From: Parus major
Lineage: Eukaryota; Chordata; Aves; Passeriformes; Paridae
Length of the DNA stretch: 64,000 nucleotides
Direction of reading: 5' to 3'
Assembly (NCBI RefSeq): GCF_001522545.3
Contig: NC_031799.1
Location: 37,597,228-37,661,227, forward strand
Shown piece by piece: positions 36,819 through 49,060 of this stretch. A model generated the notes under the pieces. That model saw nothing but the letters and a program-made list of their open reading frames with translations. It ran no database searches and had not been told where the DNA came from. The stretch's first letter is position 1. The number at the start of each line of letters is the position of its first letter. A program made the translations under genes and the position numbers.

Positions 36819-38559
36819 GTAAGGTGATAACATATACTTCAAAATTAATGTGGAAATCAAAACTATATGTGAATTAGATATAAATGAAACCTCCTGTGCT
36901 ATGAAGTAACATTTTTAAATGGTATTGGAATTAGAATGCTTACTTGATAAAAAAAAAAAAAAATTGATTCACAATGAATGCAAATCTTTACAGAGGTAGA
37001 GGTCAGTGCAAATGAGAATAGAAACATCTGTTTGTCAATGATTACTTTCCCACAGATTTTCTACTCAGTTATTAAAATTCAATTATCAAACAATTGCTGT
37101 GCATTATTTCCACCTCTGTTGTGTATTATCATTAGGAATATCACTATCTGGAAACTGGAAAAATCAACAGTCTTACTGCATAATGTAGTATTCCAGATAC
37201 CTAATTAAAATTGTTTGGTTTTGTCCAATGGATGACCAAGAAGTGTACTTAAAAGCAGAATGGAAGATGATTTTAAATAGGGCACACTTTTTTTTCTCTT
37301 CTACTGCCCACCAAGTTACTCTCCTGTCAGAGACTTAGAAATCACTGCCTGCCTTAAGTTGAAAAGCTCATTAAGTTGCATGTCAGCTAGTAAAGTGTTT
37401 TTCTTATGCAGTTCTTACTTTTGTAGCGCCTCTGCTACTTCAAGCATTTTGTGTGTCAGTTCTTCCTGTGCCTTTGTCAAGTTCTACCCCTTTAGTCTGC
37501 AGACCTCCACCTGAGCAAGAGCATGGTAGAACTGATGATGGGAACTGATATAATGCACTCTTCTGAACCTCCATTTTATTGTCTGGCATATTTATAGCAC
37601 CAAACAAAACAGAGTGCCTTGGTATGTACCACATTTCTGGAAAAAGATAGAGAGAAAGGCTGTCCAAACACTTGGCTTTTCCCTTTTGGTTCTAAAACTC
37701 ATTTGTGCCCTCACTACATTTCTGTGTTCATATTAAGTCTTTGCTTTTGTTAGTCACTTGAAAGCATTTTGATTGCAGTAGATATCTTCCTTGGAACTGA
37801 GTGTAAAGGAGAAAACAACAGAACAGTGTGATTCGTTCCCTTGTTAATGTGTAAAGCATACTTTTTGAACACTATTGAGTAGTTTTCATGCAATGCAGCC
37901 ATAGAATTTAAGGATCATGGGTGTATTCCATAGTGTCTGAGAATAATTTTAGTTGTGACTGAATGTAATGCTGGGTAATATTAGCTGCTTTTGCTCTCCC
38001 CAATTTCCCATCTATTCTTACAATAGCGAAACATAAACTCTAATTATATTCAAAGTAATTATTTTTCAGCTGGCAACCGGCAATTTATTTCATAAGTTGG
38101 CATATCTGTTAATATTATGTAGAGAGGGGAAAGCACAACAGGGAACTTCCCTGAGTATGGCCATAGTAGGAAAGAGGAATGAAGCCAGGACACAATGTAG
38201 CTCTTTGCTCTCACTTTGGAAAGAGTAAGGAGGCAACCAAAACCTCTATGCCAGGTATCGCTACTGTATATTCAGTTCATTTATTGCCATTCACTTAAGG
38301 GAAAACAACATGCCCATCTCTCTCCTCAGTCAGAACTATTTAACTATTGATTTGATGTGCACAGTGAGGCTTTTGTTTTCCTTAGTACTGCTATTAGCTC
38401 TCATAGCAGCAACTGTTATTTTTTTATCTTGGATATTGGTACTGTTTCCTGCCTCTTCTGTGCATTAAAGAGAAGTAAACCAAGTTTCTTGTTCTGCAAA
38501 TTATTATTGTCTGTTGGGAAAGAACGATGAGTGATCTGTGTTTTTTGTTTACTAAGCAG
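36819..38559 (+). other. AOPEP intron, 1741 bp
   Basis: Complete intron between the zinc-motif exon and the next exon. A 13-A run lies at about 36951-36963. No gene or repeat was recognised inside. Confidence 0.85.
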
Positions 38560-38666
38560 CTGTCACATGATGAAATAAAAGGGCAACAGGAATTGAAAGC
38601 TTTACTTCGCTGGCGCAGACTCAGAGATGAGGTGCAAAACTCTGAAGAAGAGCTGCAAGTTCTAAG
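38560..38666 (+). CDS. AOPEP: AOPEP exon, linker after the zinc site
   Basis: This 107-nt exon follows the catalytic exon after a 1741-bp intron. The acceptor is CTAAGCAG ending at 38559 and the donor is AAG|GTAACA. It starts in phase 0 and ends two bases into a codon. It encodes a strongly charged, probably helical segment with LLRWRRLRDE and EEELQVL, matching the AOPEP-specific region between the zinc site and the catalytic-tyrosine region. The charged composition argues against a chance frame. No catalytic residue is expected here. Confidence 0.93.
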
Positions 38667-41173
38667 GTAACAATATGGTAACATCATCATCACTTTTGTA
38701 TGTTCACTTTCTCCTCTTTTCCACATTTTCTCCCTTCAAAATACATCCAAATCATCTGATTAAATCTACTGTGTTTCCTTATTTCCTTCTAATAAACAAA
38801 GAAAATGCAAATTAAACTGATTGGGTTATACATCTTGACTTTAATGCAATTGCATCTCCCTTTCTTACAGTAAGCTTTTAGAAACCATATGATTTAGTTT
38901 TGATATGAGGTGTCTCTTAGAAGTTTACAAGAGCTTCTATTCAGGAAAAAAATAAAAGACCATTTCCTGAAAAAGTTCACTGTTGAAAGCCATAACAGAG
39001 TCATTTTCTTGGCTGAAGACAAGCACATACATTAGTATGGGATCTAACTGCCAAGCTGAATGAAGCTTTGAAAAACAAGGAAAAAATATAATATATAAAC
39101 TATATAAACCTACTTTCTCATTAGAAATTGCTAATATTTATATTTAAACTAGATTGCTGGTTTTTAGGTATCACATGCTAAACTCAAGGTTCCTTTGTAG
39201 ATAGCTAAAGACAGTCTTCCTTTGCCAGTGATTAATAATCTGGGCAGTTCTGATTGGTGTGTTAGGAATTTTCCAGTCTTTGATCTTGACTGTCTTGTAA
39301 TTTGAGATCTGCTGAGCCTCTGTGTCTTGTCTCCTCATGGTCTTCAACCACAAATAATGAGCTTTCTAATCTTAGTTCAAATTAGCCATGATATCTGACC
39401 AAATCATGGAAGTACAGGGACAGATTTCAAGCAATTATGTAGTCTATTCTCCTTCTCTGAAATAAAGGCAGTACACACAGACCATCCTAAGTGGGTTCTT
39501 ACTAATATATCTTAGAACGCTCCAATAAAAAAGTTTTCATAAGAGAGACAAGCTATATTAGTGTCTCAATAACACAGTGTTAACAGTTAAAAATTGCTTC
39601 CTAATGCACAACTGAAATACTGTTTATTCAAACAATGTAAATTTCATTTCTTTCTTTCACCAAGTGGAAGTGAAGAAAAAATTGATACCCATATTCTAAA
39701 TTATCAGCTTTTAAATGTTTTTGGAAGACTGTTGCTATTCCATTCCTTTAAAATCTTCCCTTCTCCTTGTGCTTGCCCAGTAGAACCTAAAAGGCTCTAC
39801 TATATTTGGACACTCTAGAGAGTGTTCACCAACATAGAAATTCCTCTCCAAGGCTTCATGTAATCCAAAAGCATATCACCATCTGTGAAACTGTAGTCTC
39901 CCATTGATGTCTTTTACTTTATTTTTATTGATGCATTGTGTATCTATGTGTAAGCAGAGTCAATGAAGTTACACAGTTGTGTAAATGTTCAGGTGTGCAA
40001 TTTGATCATAGTTGTAAATGAAAAAGCAAGTTTAATCACTAGTTATTATACAGCTGCTGCCAACACAGCTACCAATTTACATGCTGAGATTTTTGTTTAA
40101 TTTTTTTTTTTTTTTTAATATGGGTTCTTGGGATATGATGCTTATCTGAGTAAGTCTTTTCCATTTTCAACACTGTGGAATCAAATTTGTTGACTTTTGT
40201 GTGACTTATATACCTGTTACTTTCAGTCAAATATTACGTGGTGTAAATTTTCAAAATAATTTTTTTAAGGGCCATAGTACTTTGTAGTTGGAAACTCAAG
40301 AAGGATTGATTTATTTTGAAAATGAAACTTACGCTTTCTATTGGGTTGCACATTTATTAGACATAATAATAAGCATTGTTCTTACCTTTTGGATAGTGAT
40401 ATTCCTAATGATAATACAAAACAGTAAAAAATTAATTTCTCATTTGAAAAATGTGTCTCCAATAGACACCTCAGGTCAGGAACATGATGCCACTTTGTGA
40501 TTCTGGCCATTTCTTCTTCTCTGATATCCCTTGTTCCTTGTGATTGCCTTTAAGGACTTCCTACTGATTTCAGTCAGATATAAATATTTTCTACGATTTT
40601 TATGCATATGAGTAAGTTCTCTTTTTGCCTATTTACTGTTGGGTTTTTTTTTTGTTTTTGTCATCCTTCTGAAAATATGTTCTTGTGCTTTCCAGAAATG
40701 GCATGTGAAAGAGAAAAATCTCAGTCCTGGCCCTTGGTCTGGGTTGTGAGTCTGTACTGAGGCTTGGGCTGGTTCAAACTTGTGTTTTTATACAGGATAT
40801 TGAAAGTAAATTATAATTGTTACTTCTTGCCAGTCATTTCAGGAAGAAAAAAATCAACCAACTCACTCTTCCTAAGCATAGACTCATTTTTCCATTACTT
40901 TTTTTGTTCCCTGCTCATCATATGATTATCTGTGCTTTCTCCTGACAGCTGTAAATATCTGCCCCAAACTTATCAGCTGATCCAATCAATTTTTGATCCA
41001 TCAAATGAATACCTGTAAGATTGGGTGAAACCACTCACCAAACTGATGATCAGCCTGATGTTTCTGCTTATTATGGGTACTTGGTATTATGTTATAGTAA
41101 GTAGCATGTCATAAGCTACCTATTAAAAACGAGGTCAGGTAAGAAAGAAATCGGGTAAGTGTCTTTTCAACAG

Positions 41174-41433
41174 GCAGCAGCTCCAAAAGGCAGCACCAGC
41201 ACATCTTAATATTGAAGATGGAGTTTGTGGCACTTCCATGCTCATACAGGATGAGACTTCCAAGAGAACTGTGCCTGTTTTCTCACAGAATTTGAAACAA
41301 GCCTACAGGAATGAAAACACCTGTGAAAAATGTCTTGGCACTTGTTTTGCTGGTGATCTTCAACACCAGCACTTTCTATCCAGCACTCTTATGTTAGGAA
41401 AGCAAAGAAGACCATTCTGTTCTGCAGAATAAA
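41174..41433 (+). other. Candidate alternative terminal exon of AOPEP (speculative)
   Basis: An open frame runs from 41127 to the TAA at 41430-41432 and becomes coding-like after a reasonable acceptor, CTTTTCAACAG (41163-41173). If the exon ending at 38666 were joined to 41174, the split codon becomes Arg and the frame continues for 85 residues (QQLQKAAPAHLNIEDG near the start, NENTCEKCLGTCF in the middle). AATAAA at 41428-41433 overlaps the stop and is followed by a GT-rich stretch, as at a polyadenylation site. The phase match has a one-in-three chance of being accidental. I recognise no domain. The result would be an enzyme truncated before the catalytic Tyr. Confidence 0.25.
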
Positions 41434-41529
41434 GCTGGTGTTGACATTTGTGTCATCTCCTGGCCCTTACGGCTGAATTGCAGCTTGTGGTTTTTCATTA
41501 AGGCAAACCAATGTTGATATCTAACTTAA

Positions 41530-41898
41530 TTAGTCTCTGAGTTCCATTTGTGTCAGGTCGATTCTGTCCTGAAGAAATGCTTCTGACTGCTCTGTAGGTG
41601 TTTGAAGAGTTTTATTCTCTCTGTAAGGAAATGTGCTTTCAGATGGTCTCTTATAGTCTCTGGACAAGTTTTCATGACCACCTGGCACGTCAGAGCATTT
41701 AATTACAAAGGACATCCCAGTGCATTGTACTTTCACTACTGTAATGTACTCATCTGCCCAACAAACAGAAAGCAGCATCTTCTACTTCCTTCAGAAATTT
41801 TCCAGGATCTAAAATGTGCCAGATAGCATCTTGAATATTTTGAGACAGCTTGCCTTTAGCATTATGCTTGGCTTTATCCACTAGGTTAGATACAGCTT
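41530..41898 (-). other. Unexplained minus-strand frames
   Basis: An 82-codon frame (41778-41530) ends with NKTLQTPTEQSEAF and DLTQMELRD. Just upstream on the same strand, in another frame, a segment of about 55 codons reads SNLVDKAKHNAKGKLSQNIQ and DPGKFLKEVEDAAF. Their charged composition is unlike the usual T-rich shadow frames. They could be pieces of one frameshifted retrocopy or chance. No family was recognised. Confidence 0.2.
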
Positions 41899-43057
41899 TT
41901 GTAGATCAGTGTAGAAAGATTTCAGTCTCTGTACCTTCAATGTCTGGTAAATACAGTAAACATTGCTTTAAAACAGTGTTCTGAAGTACTGATAGCAGAG
42001 AGCAGGGTTACATTCTGAACAGTTACACTCCTTTACAGAAATTTTCAAGAATATATATGCAGCCTTTGCAGAGAAATGTGTTAAATGTTTTCTGTATGGA
42101 ATTCTTCACTGCCTTCATCCAGATGCAGTACTCCTTTCTAGTCAGTCCTAGGATGTACATGGGCACAAAGTCAGAGGAGGAGGGAGGTATGGTTGCCTAA
42201 TTTAGAATAATTGTGATAATGAGGGAGATCTCAATTTAGTGTGGATTCTGTAGCCTGTGCCCAAAGTCCATTTTCCACAGTCAATAGACTGGGCTATATA
42301 TTAAGAGAGAAAAGAAGCAGTTTTTCTTTTTATGTATGCAGAGAATGATGAAAAGTCACATATGGAATGTCAGCAGGTCTTCCTTCCAGAAGACTGATCC
42401 AGAGGGGAAATAGCTGTATTTCTGCTTTCCTACTGTGTGTCTGCAATGTTTATACAGTCTGAAAGAACTGGAGTTGCCATAGTATAAAAAAACATTTACT
42501 GCTATCTTTCTTTCAATGTTGAGGGAAGATCATAGTGGAAAGACATTTATGAATGATAACATGGAAGAGGACTGTGTTAGAAACACAGTGTAAAATTCAA
42601 TCTGTTTTTTTTCTCTCTACTTTATTTCAAAGTTACATTTTATGAAAATTTTGTGTACAGTCCATTTCATGTGCATAGGCCCTAATAATAATGTCTTAAA
42701 AAACCCCCCAGTTTAGTACTCTGGACAAAACTGTAATGTGAAACTGTGACACAGATATAAAAAAGGAAGAATGTTTTCCTCAAGGGAGACACAGATATGG
42801 AAAAAAACTTTGATCACAAGTGTTAGCTCCTGAAATCACTCCTGCATGAGAGGTGTGGTTTGAGGAATCTTGCATTGCTGTGGCCCATATTTCCCCTATT
42901 CTGTAGAAATGAAGGGAAAGACATTTGGTTTCAGAGACTGGCCATTTCAAAATCCATATTTAGAATTGGAGAGGTTGTTTTAGTCATAGGGTTAGACTCC
43001 TAAGACAGGCATCTGTTCTCAGACTACTGTTAGTTGGGTTGTTTTCTGAATAGAAGA

Positions 43058-43082
43058 AAAAATCTAGATGATCTAGATTTTT
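43058..43082. repeat. 25-bp palindrome
   Basis: A perfect inverted repeat with 12-bp arms (AAAAATCTAGAT and ATCTAGATTTTT) around a single central G. No function is implied. Confidence 0.9.
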
Positions 43083-43842
43083 CAAGACATACTATGCCTG
43101 TGAAGGCACTTCTTAACAAATGAAGAAAAAATGTTTGCATAGCTGCTCTTTAGTTTCAGTCCATGCTCTTTAGAACCTAGAAGTCCTCCACACTTAACTG
43201 TTGTAGATTTGTGGCATACCATAAATGTTATGTTAAAATGCTGTATTACATTTTAAATCAGGCAGTAAATACTATCTTTCTTCCTAGACATTGTCTATAA
43301 ACCTCAAACCTGTGTGCAAAATTCTTCCTCTTTTAAAATTTAAATTTTTCTTCTGATCCAAAAGGAAAAATGAAAATCGGAACACTCTGCAGCAGTCTAG
43401 TGCTTGCAGATGGAAGAGGTTGTTTTTGCAAGGATAGTCATGTAAGCTGTTAAGCCAAAGTTCAGGTAAAAAAAGAGAAAATTCTAGTCAAACATAGTGA
43501 CTTCACTATCCCTCCACTTTCCCTTCCCCTTAAAATGTTCTTTTCGTTTATTTGTTTCTCTTTGTTCATAAAGTGTCTGCACTGAAGAACGACATGCAAC
43601 CTGGTGTCATGCTGGCTGTAAAAAGGCTACCCCAACCTACTGATTAATATTATTTAGAAGAAAATTCACTTGTTTGACTTTCTAAGTCAATTTAGGTACT
43701 TAAGGTGAAGAAAAAGCCTGAGCTAGTTACAAGTGTTTAAAGTTATTATGTCACACAATGCTTTCAACTATGAGAACCTGTAATGTATGACTTACTTCTT
43801 TACTTACTCATCCAAAACTTAATTAGTGTGTTTCCATTTTAG

Positions 43843-43945
43843 GCCCAAAAAGGAGAGCACAGGAGAATTGAGTGAGTCTGGAGCCTCTGTTGTCAAATAT
43901 GGTCTTAAAGCAGAAAAAATCTTCATGCAGGTTCACTATTTGAAG
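43843..43945 (+). CDS. AOPEP: AOPEP exon with the catalytic-tyrosine region
   Basis: This 103-nt exon has acceptor CCATTTTAG and donor AAG|GTGGGT. Its first G joins the AG of the previous exon to make Arg; the end is phase 0. It encodes a Ser/Glu-rich stretch and then GLKAEKIFMQVHYLK. By comparison with leukotriene A4 hydrolase and other M1 enzymes, where a Tyr in the pattern Y-x-K-G stabilises the transition state, the Tyr at 43937-43939 is the likely catalytic tyrosine. The next exon supplies the following Gly. That assignment is inference from family alignment by eye. Confidence 0.94.
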
Positions 43946-44051
43946 GTGGGTGTTATCAGCTGATTGTTTTGAGATTGCTTTATGAATATCATAAAGACTT
44001 TGGTCTTCTGGATATCAGAAAATTTACAGCTTCTGCCTTAATTTTTTGCAG
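43946..44051 (+). other. 106-bp AOPEP intron
   Basis: This complete GT...AG intron separates the catalytic-tyrosine exon from the next one. It starts GTGGGT and ends in a T-rich tract and TTTTTTGCAG. At 106 bp it is about 16 to 58 times shorter than the other complete introns here. No repeat is seen inside it. Confidence 0.93.
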
Positions 44052-44159
44052 GGTTATTTTCTTTTACGATCTCTGGCAAGGACAATAGGAGAGGCCTCAT
44101 ACCTTGCATCTTTACGGAAATTTGTCATTAAGTTCCATGGGCAGCTCGTCCTTTCTCAG
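44052..44159 (+). CDS. AOPEP: AOPEP exon, start of the helical C-terminal region
   Basis: This 108-nt exon encodes exactly 36 codons, phase 0 at both ends, with acceptor TTTTTTGCAG and donor CAG|GTATTT. It begins GYFLLRSLA and ends FHGQLVLSQ. In M1 enzymes this segment follows the catalytic Tyr and leads into the helical and armadillo-like C-terminal domain. It lies only 106 bp after the previous exon, the shortest intron in the gene here. Reading through the donor hits a stop at 44247-44249, so the splice is needed. Confidence 0.95.
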
Positions 44160-47100
44160 GTATTTGCTTGGGCTTGTTCCTCACCTTTTGGAAAAACAAA
44201 TAACCCAAACTTTTGGCTTGGCTACCTAAATCATCACTTATGCTTGTAATGTAAGGGGAGAGGCAATTGTAATTTGGCAATATAGGTAAAATTCCTACCT
44301 GCTAGAGGGCAGAACATTTTTTTTCATGGTGACACTTGAATCACACCCTACTGGTGTCCAATAATAGAAACAATGAGGGATTTTTTTTTAACATGATACT
44401 TCAAAAGGCCACTATTCATAGGTACTGATGTTCTCAAAGATTTACCACTCTGGAATCATACACATGTAATCTTTTAGTTTGTGGTTTTTGGCTGTGATCA
44501 GTCAAGTATTTTCCCTGATTCCTCTCTGTTTCTGAAAGAGATTATACTTATGAATTTTTATTTTTTTTCTTTGCATGGTGTTTCATTCAATACTTCTAAT
44601 TTCACCCTATTTCTTGTAAGGACAAAGCCAACTAGGGTTATAAGTAGAAATTTACTCCCGCTAGGTCTTTCTGTAAAAGTCATGTAACTACTAGCTCTAA
44701 TTTTGTTTTGATTTAGAAAATTACATAGCTCTCTGAGCCCAAAGTTGTCAGAATCCTGTTACTGGCGATGAATCCAGCTTGCACAAATAGCAGTGCAGCT
44801 TCTTGCTTCAGTAATGCTGTGAAAGCAACCATTCATTCATGGGGGTGTCTGTGAACCAGGTCACTGAACTCATCGTGGTAAAAAGCAGGCTGGGAACAAA
44901 ACCCATGACACCACAAATATTTAGGATTGGTAGAAGAGCAGCGTGATGACAGTGAGGGGCAAGGGAAGAGAGAAGAGAAGGGCTATGAGTGACTTTCTGA
45001 AACCACCTTCTTTGCTGAAGTCTGCTTATTGACTTGTAATGTTGGAATGTTTGAGAATATTTAGGACAGTGATAAATATCTCCTTGAAACACTGAGTAAG
45101 ATCCTCTGATTTTGTGTAACCCAAGTCTAACACTTCCTGTTTCTTACAGCAACAGTGATTTTTTGCTTGCATGCATACTATTTTGAATATCACTCTTATG
45201 GGGTGAGATGTATGCCCAGATATCTTACCAATAGCTTACGGACCTGTGATATCTTTTTTATGTCGAGTCACCCAGAGGTTAGGAGCAGTTATCTAAGACT
45301 GCATTTCTGCCCCTTGGAGGAATGTTTGGGTTGTTAAGGGAGTTAATACTGCTGCAGTTGTTTCTTGTGTCATGTTACTGAGACCATAAGCAGATACATT
45401 TGGCATAATGTGGAAAATGCCAGTGACTATACATTAGGTCATATATATTAGGCCAGAGCCTATACATTAGGGTGTCCAAAATAATAAAAAAGATGCTTCG
45501 CTTTTACACAGCTGGACAAAATTTGAAAATTACAGAAGTTGTGAGACTGCTAACAAGAAGCCCAGCATTTTAAGCTGGTGGTAAGGAAGGTGCTCAGATT
45601 TTGGTAAGAAAACGTTGCTTCTGGTTGATGTAGGGTGAGTTGTGTCAGTAGTCTGTTTGAATGCTGCAAAATGTTCAGCAGACTGTTCTACTAGTCATGG
45701 TAGCTAGCTAGCACATGCACTAGAGACTTCTCCCTTTGTCTACCTAATTCAGTCTCCTAAAATGAAATACCACACCCAGAAACATCCATTTTGGTTATTG
45801 GGTTAAAAACTGCTCAGTGTTTTGTTATTGAATTATTGAAGCAAAATAATTTGGTTTTTTTTCTTTTTTGTTTCTTAGGCTACTTTTTATTTGGACATGT
45901 GCAATATGTCCATAACTATGTGCTGAATATAGGTAAAGGAAAAAAAAAAGGTACTTTTCTTCATTTGGAGATACCACCTGATATGGTGGAAAAATAGTGT
46001 TGTACATTAAAACTTCTATTGTTTGCTTTTCCCTTGTCTACCAACACCATAAGTCCAGGTCCTAGTGAAGTTCTTGGGAAGAGAATTTTAACATCATACT
46101 GGCTTTTAGTCACTGAAAAATGAAAATGTGATAGGGCTATGACCAATTAAAGTGCATTTTCTGTCTTTGTAAGAAATCCTTAAGATTGTGTTTTTTGGGG
46201 GGTCTGGTATAGGTAGATGATGAATCACAGCAGGAGTTGTAAATGCAGAAGAAATGAAGTCAAGTTAGTACAAAGTTTCTTATTCAAGATCCTTCTTGAA
46301 CAAACATGCTGTCAATGTTTAAATGAATAAAAGATTTAAAATAAATAGAAGTGCAAATGCTAAGTTTAAATACTATAGTGCTATGCTTTCACCTTGTCTA
46401 AAATAACTGTAAAAGTTCCCAGGTTTAGGAATTGTGGGAATGAGGGAAAGTAAAACAGTGAAAAATTGCCCATGTTATGAATACTAGTCTTGTTTTCTGC
46501 GGTGTTTGTAGTAATTTTCCTAGATGGGAGCTGCAGGTGCAAGGAAATTACTTCATATGTGAAACATTAATCAGTTTGCCTTTTTCCTTCATTTTGCTTG
46601 CATGCTCAGTAGATTTTTAATAGCAGCTTTATTTTAGTTGAGTTAGCAACAGATGAGTAACACAAATCTGGGATCTTTGAGAAGGGTTTTAAAAAAATAT
46701 TCAATTTTTCTTTTTATGAGAGAATTCACTTACAATTGCTTTGAGTGAACTTCTAAAATAATGACTGGAGTGTTTTTTACTATAAATAAAAAGAAAGAAG
46801 TACAAGTTGCTGGTACTCCTGACAGAGTTAAAGCTGATGTTCTATTTCATCTTGAAATAAAAATATCTTCAAAATGGAATTGTTTGCCTACTTTAATTTT
46901 TGTATGGTTCTGTCTATTATAATGGCCAACAAACTGACTTTTGACTAAAGCTAGAAGGAGGTTCTATCACCTGGGAATTGCACTGTTAATCTGTCTGGTA
47001 ATGATTGCTGCCTGATGATAGAATGTATAGTGGGGGAGTCTTGCTTACTCTAGATAAAAAGTTGCCACCAGAAGCCAGGAAAGCGGGAAGATGTCTAGGG

Positions 47101-49022
47101 AAGGAATTCCAAATAAGCAGGAACCTAGAAGGGTTCTCACTATTTATTTTTCCCACCTAGAATGGACAAATAAATATTTGCTACTTAGTTATGTCATTAA
47201 CAAACTGCATATTTTTTAGGAATAGTTTAACTTTGAGTGGATTATTCCTTCAAGGAACTGGATGTAAGTGTAGTTGAAGTTTATTTGTTGCCAAGTGAAT
47301 GTCCATTTGGATTTATCACTTTCAGTCATGAGATCTCCACTGTTTTTATGCACCCCATTATATTCCAGTCAAAGATTTTAAACAAAAGTATCTGTTGGTT
47401 GTAGAGTACTTAAAATGTCTGGATTTGAGATTTTAATATGAAGACATAACTTGTCTTTTAATATTGAGTGTTCTATATTTGATATTAATATGTGTGATCA
47501 GAGAGAGGTACTTCCCTGATGCTCCAAAACATTTCAAGGGTAGAAACTTGCTGTCCATTGCTCAAGACAAAAGTTGGAGTAGTATTAAAACACCTATTGG
47601 CATGAAATAAAAGGTCTTCTAACACCACATATATCTAGTTACCACTTTAAGTAGCGTTCATTTCCAGTCACTTCTTTCAACCTGTGTCTCAGTTTTTGGG
47701 TCCTGACTCCTCTTTGCTTTTGGCTCAGAATACAGTACATCCATTAACTGTGCAAAGAAAATTTCTCATTGATGTCAAAGTCCCAGTCTTTATCCCAGCA
47801 AAAGCCCCATGTTACAGCTGTGATTAAAGTTACTGGCTTCATTCAGGATTATAGTGAGAGCAGATGAAAGTCACCAGGGAATTTAATTATAAGGGGCTAG
47901 CAGATTCTTAGTAAATGTGTTGAATTCATTTTTTTCAATGGCTTTTCAGCTTGGCCAAATATAGTAGAATTCCTTGTTTTCTAGCCTCAGGGTCTCTAGC
48001 CAGGTAAGAGCAACATGATGGAGTTATAAGAAAGTGAGTATATAAGGAGAATATAAGAAAGTGAGATTATTTGATCATATTAATATAAACCAGTTTGTTA
48101 ATATTGCAGCACTGTGATAGCATGTAGTGGTTTCTAACTTAGATAGTCTTTATGCCTTCATTGAATTACTTGCAACAAAGACAAATAAAACCAAACCAAA
48201 GTATAATTTGCCTTATGGTCTGATCCAGAAATTAGTTAGGGTTACCATAGTTATCTACAAGTCTTTGCTTCATAGTGTAAAATAAAGCATCTTAAAGAAG
48301 TGGCATCAAATCTTAAAAAAACTCAATTTATTGTCTGACTTTTCTCCTGGACACTTCTGAACCATTTCATCTGGTGGAGGAAGAAAAAGGAACCTGAGAG
48401 TAAACTTTCTCTCCAGATAGTTATAATTGCAAAATTATAAACAGGTGAAAAGTCAGACCTATAATGAGATGTGTCATGCAGACTTGATAGTAGGCAAATG
48501 TCAAAAGCCACGCTAATAAGAAGTGGTAATTTGCTTTCCTACTCTGTTTCGCAGCATTGAAATATGAGCAGTTAAGATATAATAGATTAATCCTTGTTTT
48601 AAGAAGATGTGTAGAATGATGGTGCCTTTTTCTTAATAGGCATTTGGAAAAAAGACAGCTTTAATCACAAAGAAGATGCTTAATTTCATAGTATAGTATA
48701 TAGATTATAAAACCATCCACTGTGATTGATTATGAAAAGTTGATGGAATCTAACCAGGGAATCTAGTTGCTTTAATGTACACACAGTGCAAATAGGGTGA
48801 AGGATAACTACTTCATGTTTACTATTCACACACTTTTGAAATAACTTTAACTATGATCTCTTAATATTCTTTATTTGGATATATGCTCACTGTGTAGCCC
48901 CATCAAAACATTCACAAGTGGAAGGAGACAGTAGTTCTCTGTTTATATACAGAATAATGTAAAGTTTACATACAACAAAACTACAAGTAGTTGTATGAAA
49001 TAAAGTCATCATCATCATCATT

Positions 49023-49060
<38 letters not shown>

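Larger units (their letters stand above)
38667..43842 (+). other. AOPEP intron, 5176 bp
   Basis: Complete intron. It contains the unexplained ORF at 41127-41432 with its candidate splice acceptor, minus-strand frames at about 41530-41900, a poly-T run at about 40100-40117 and a 25-bp palindrome at 43058-43082. No known repeat family was recognised. Confidence 0.85.
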
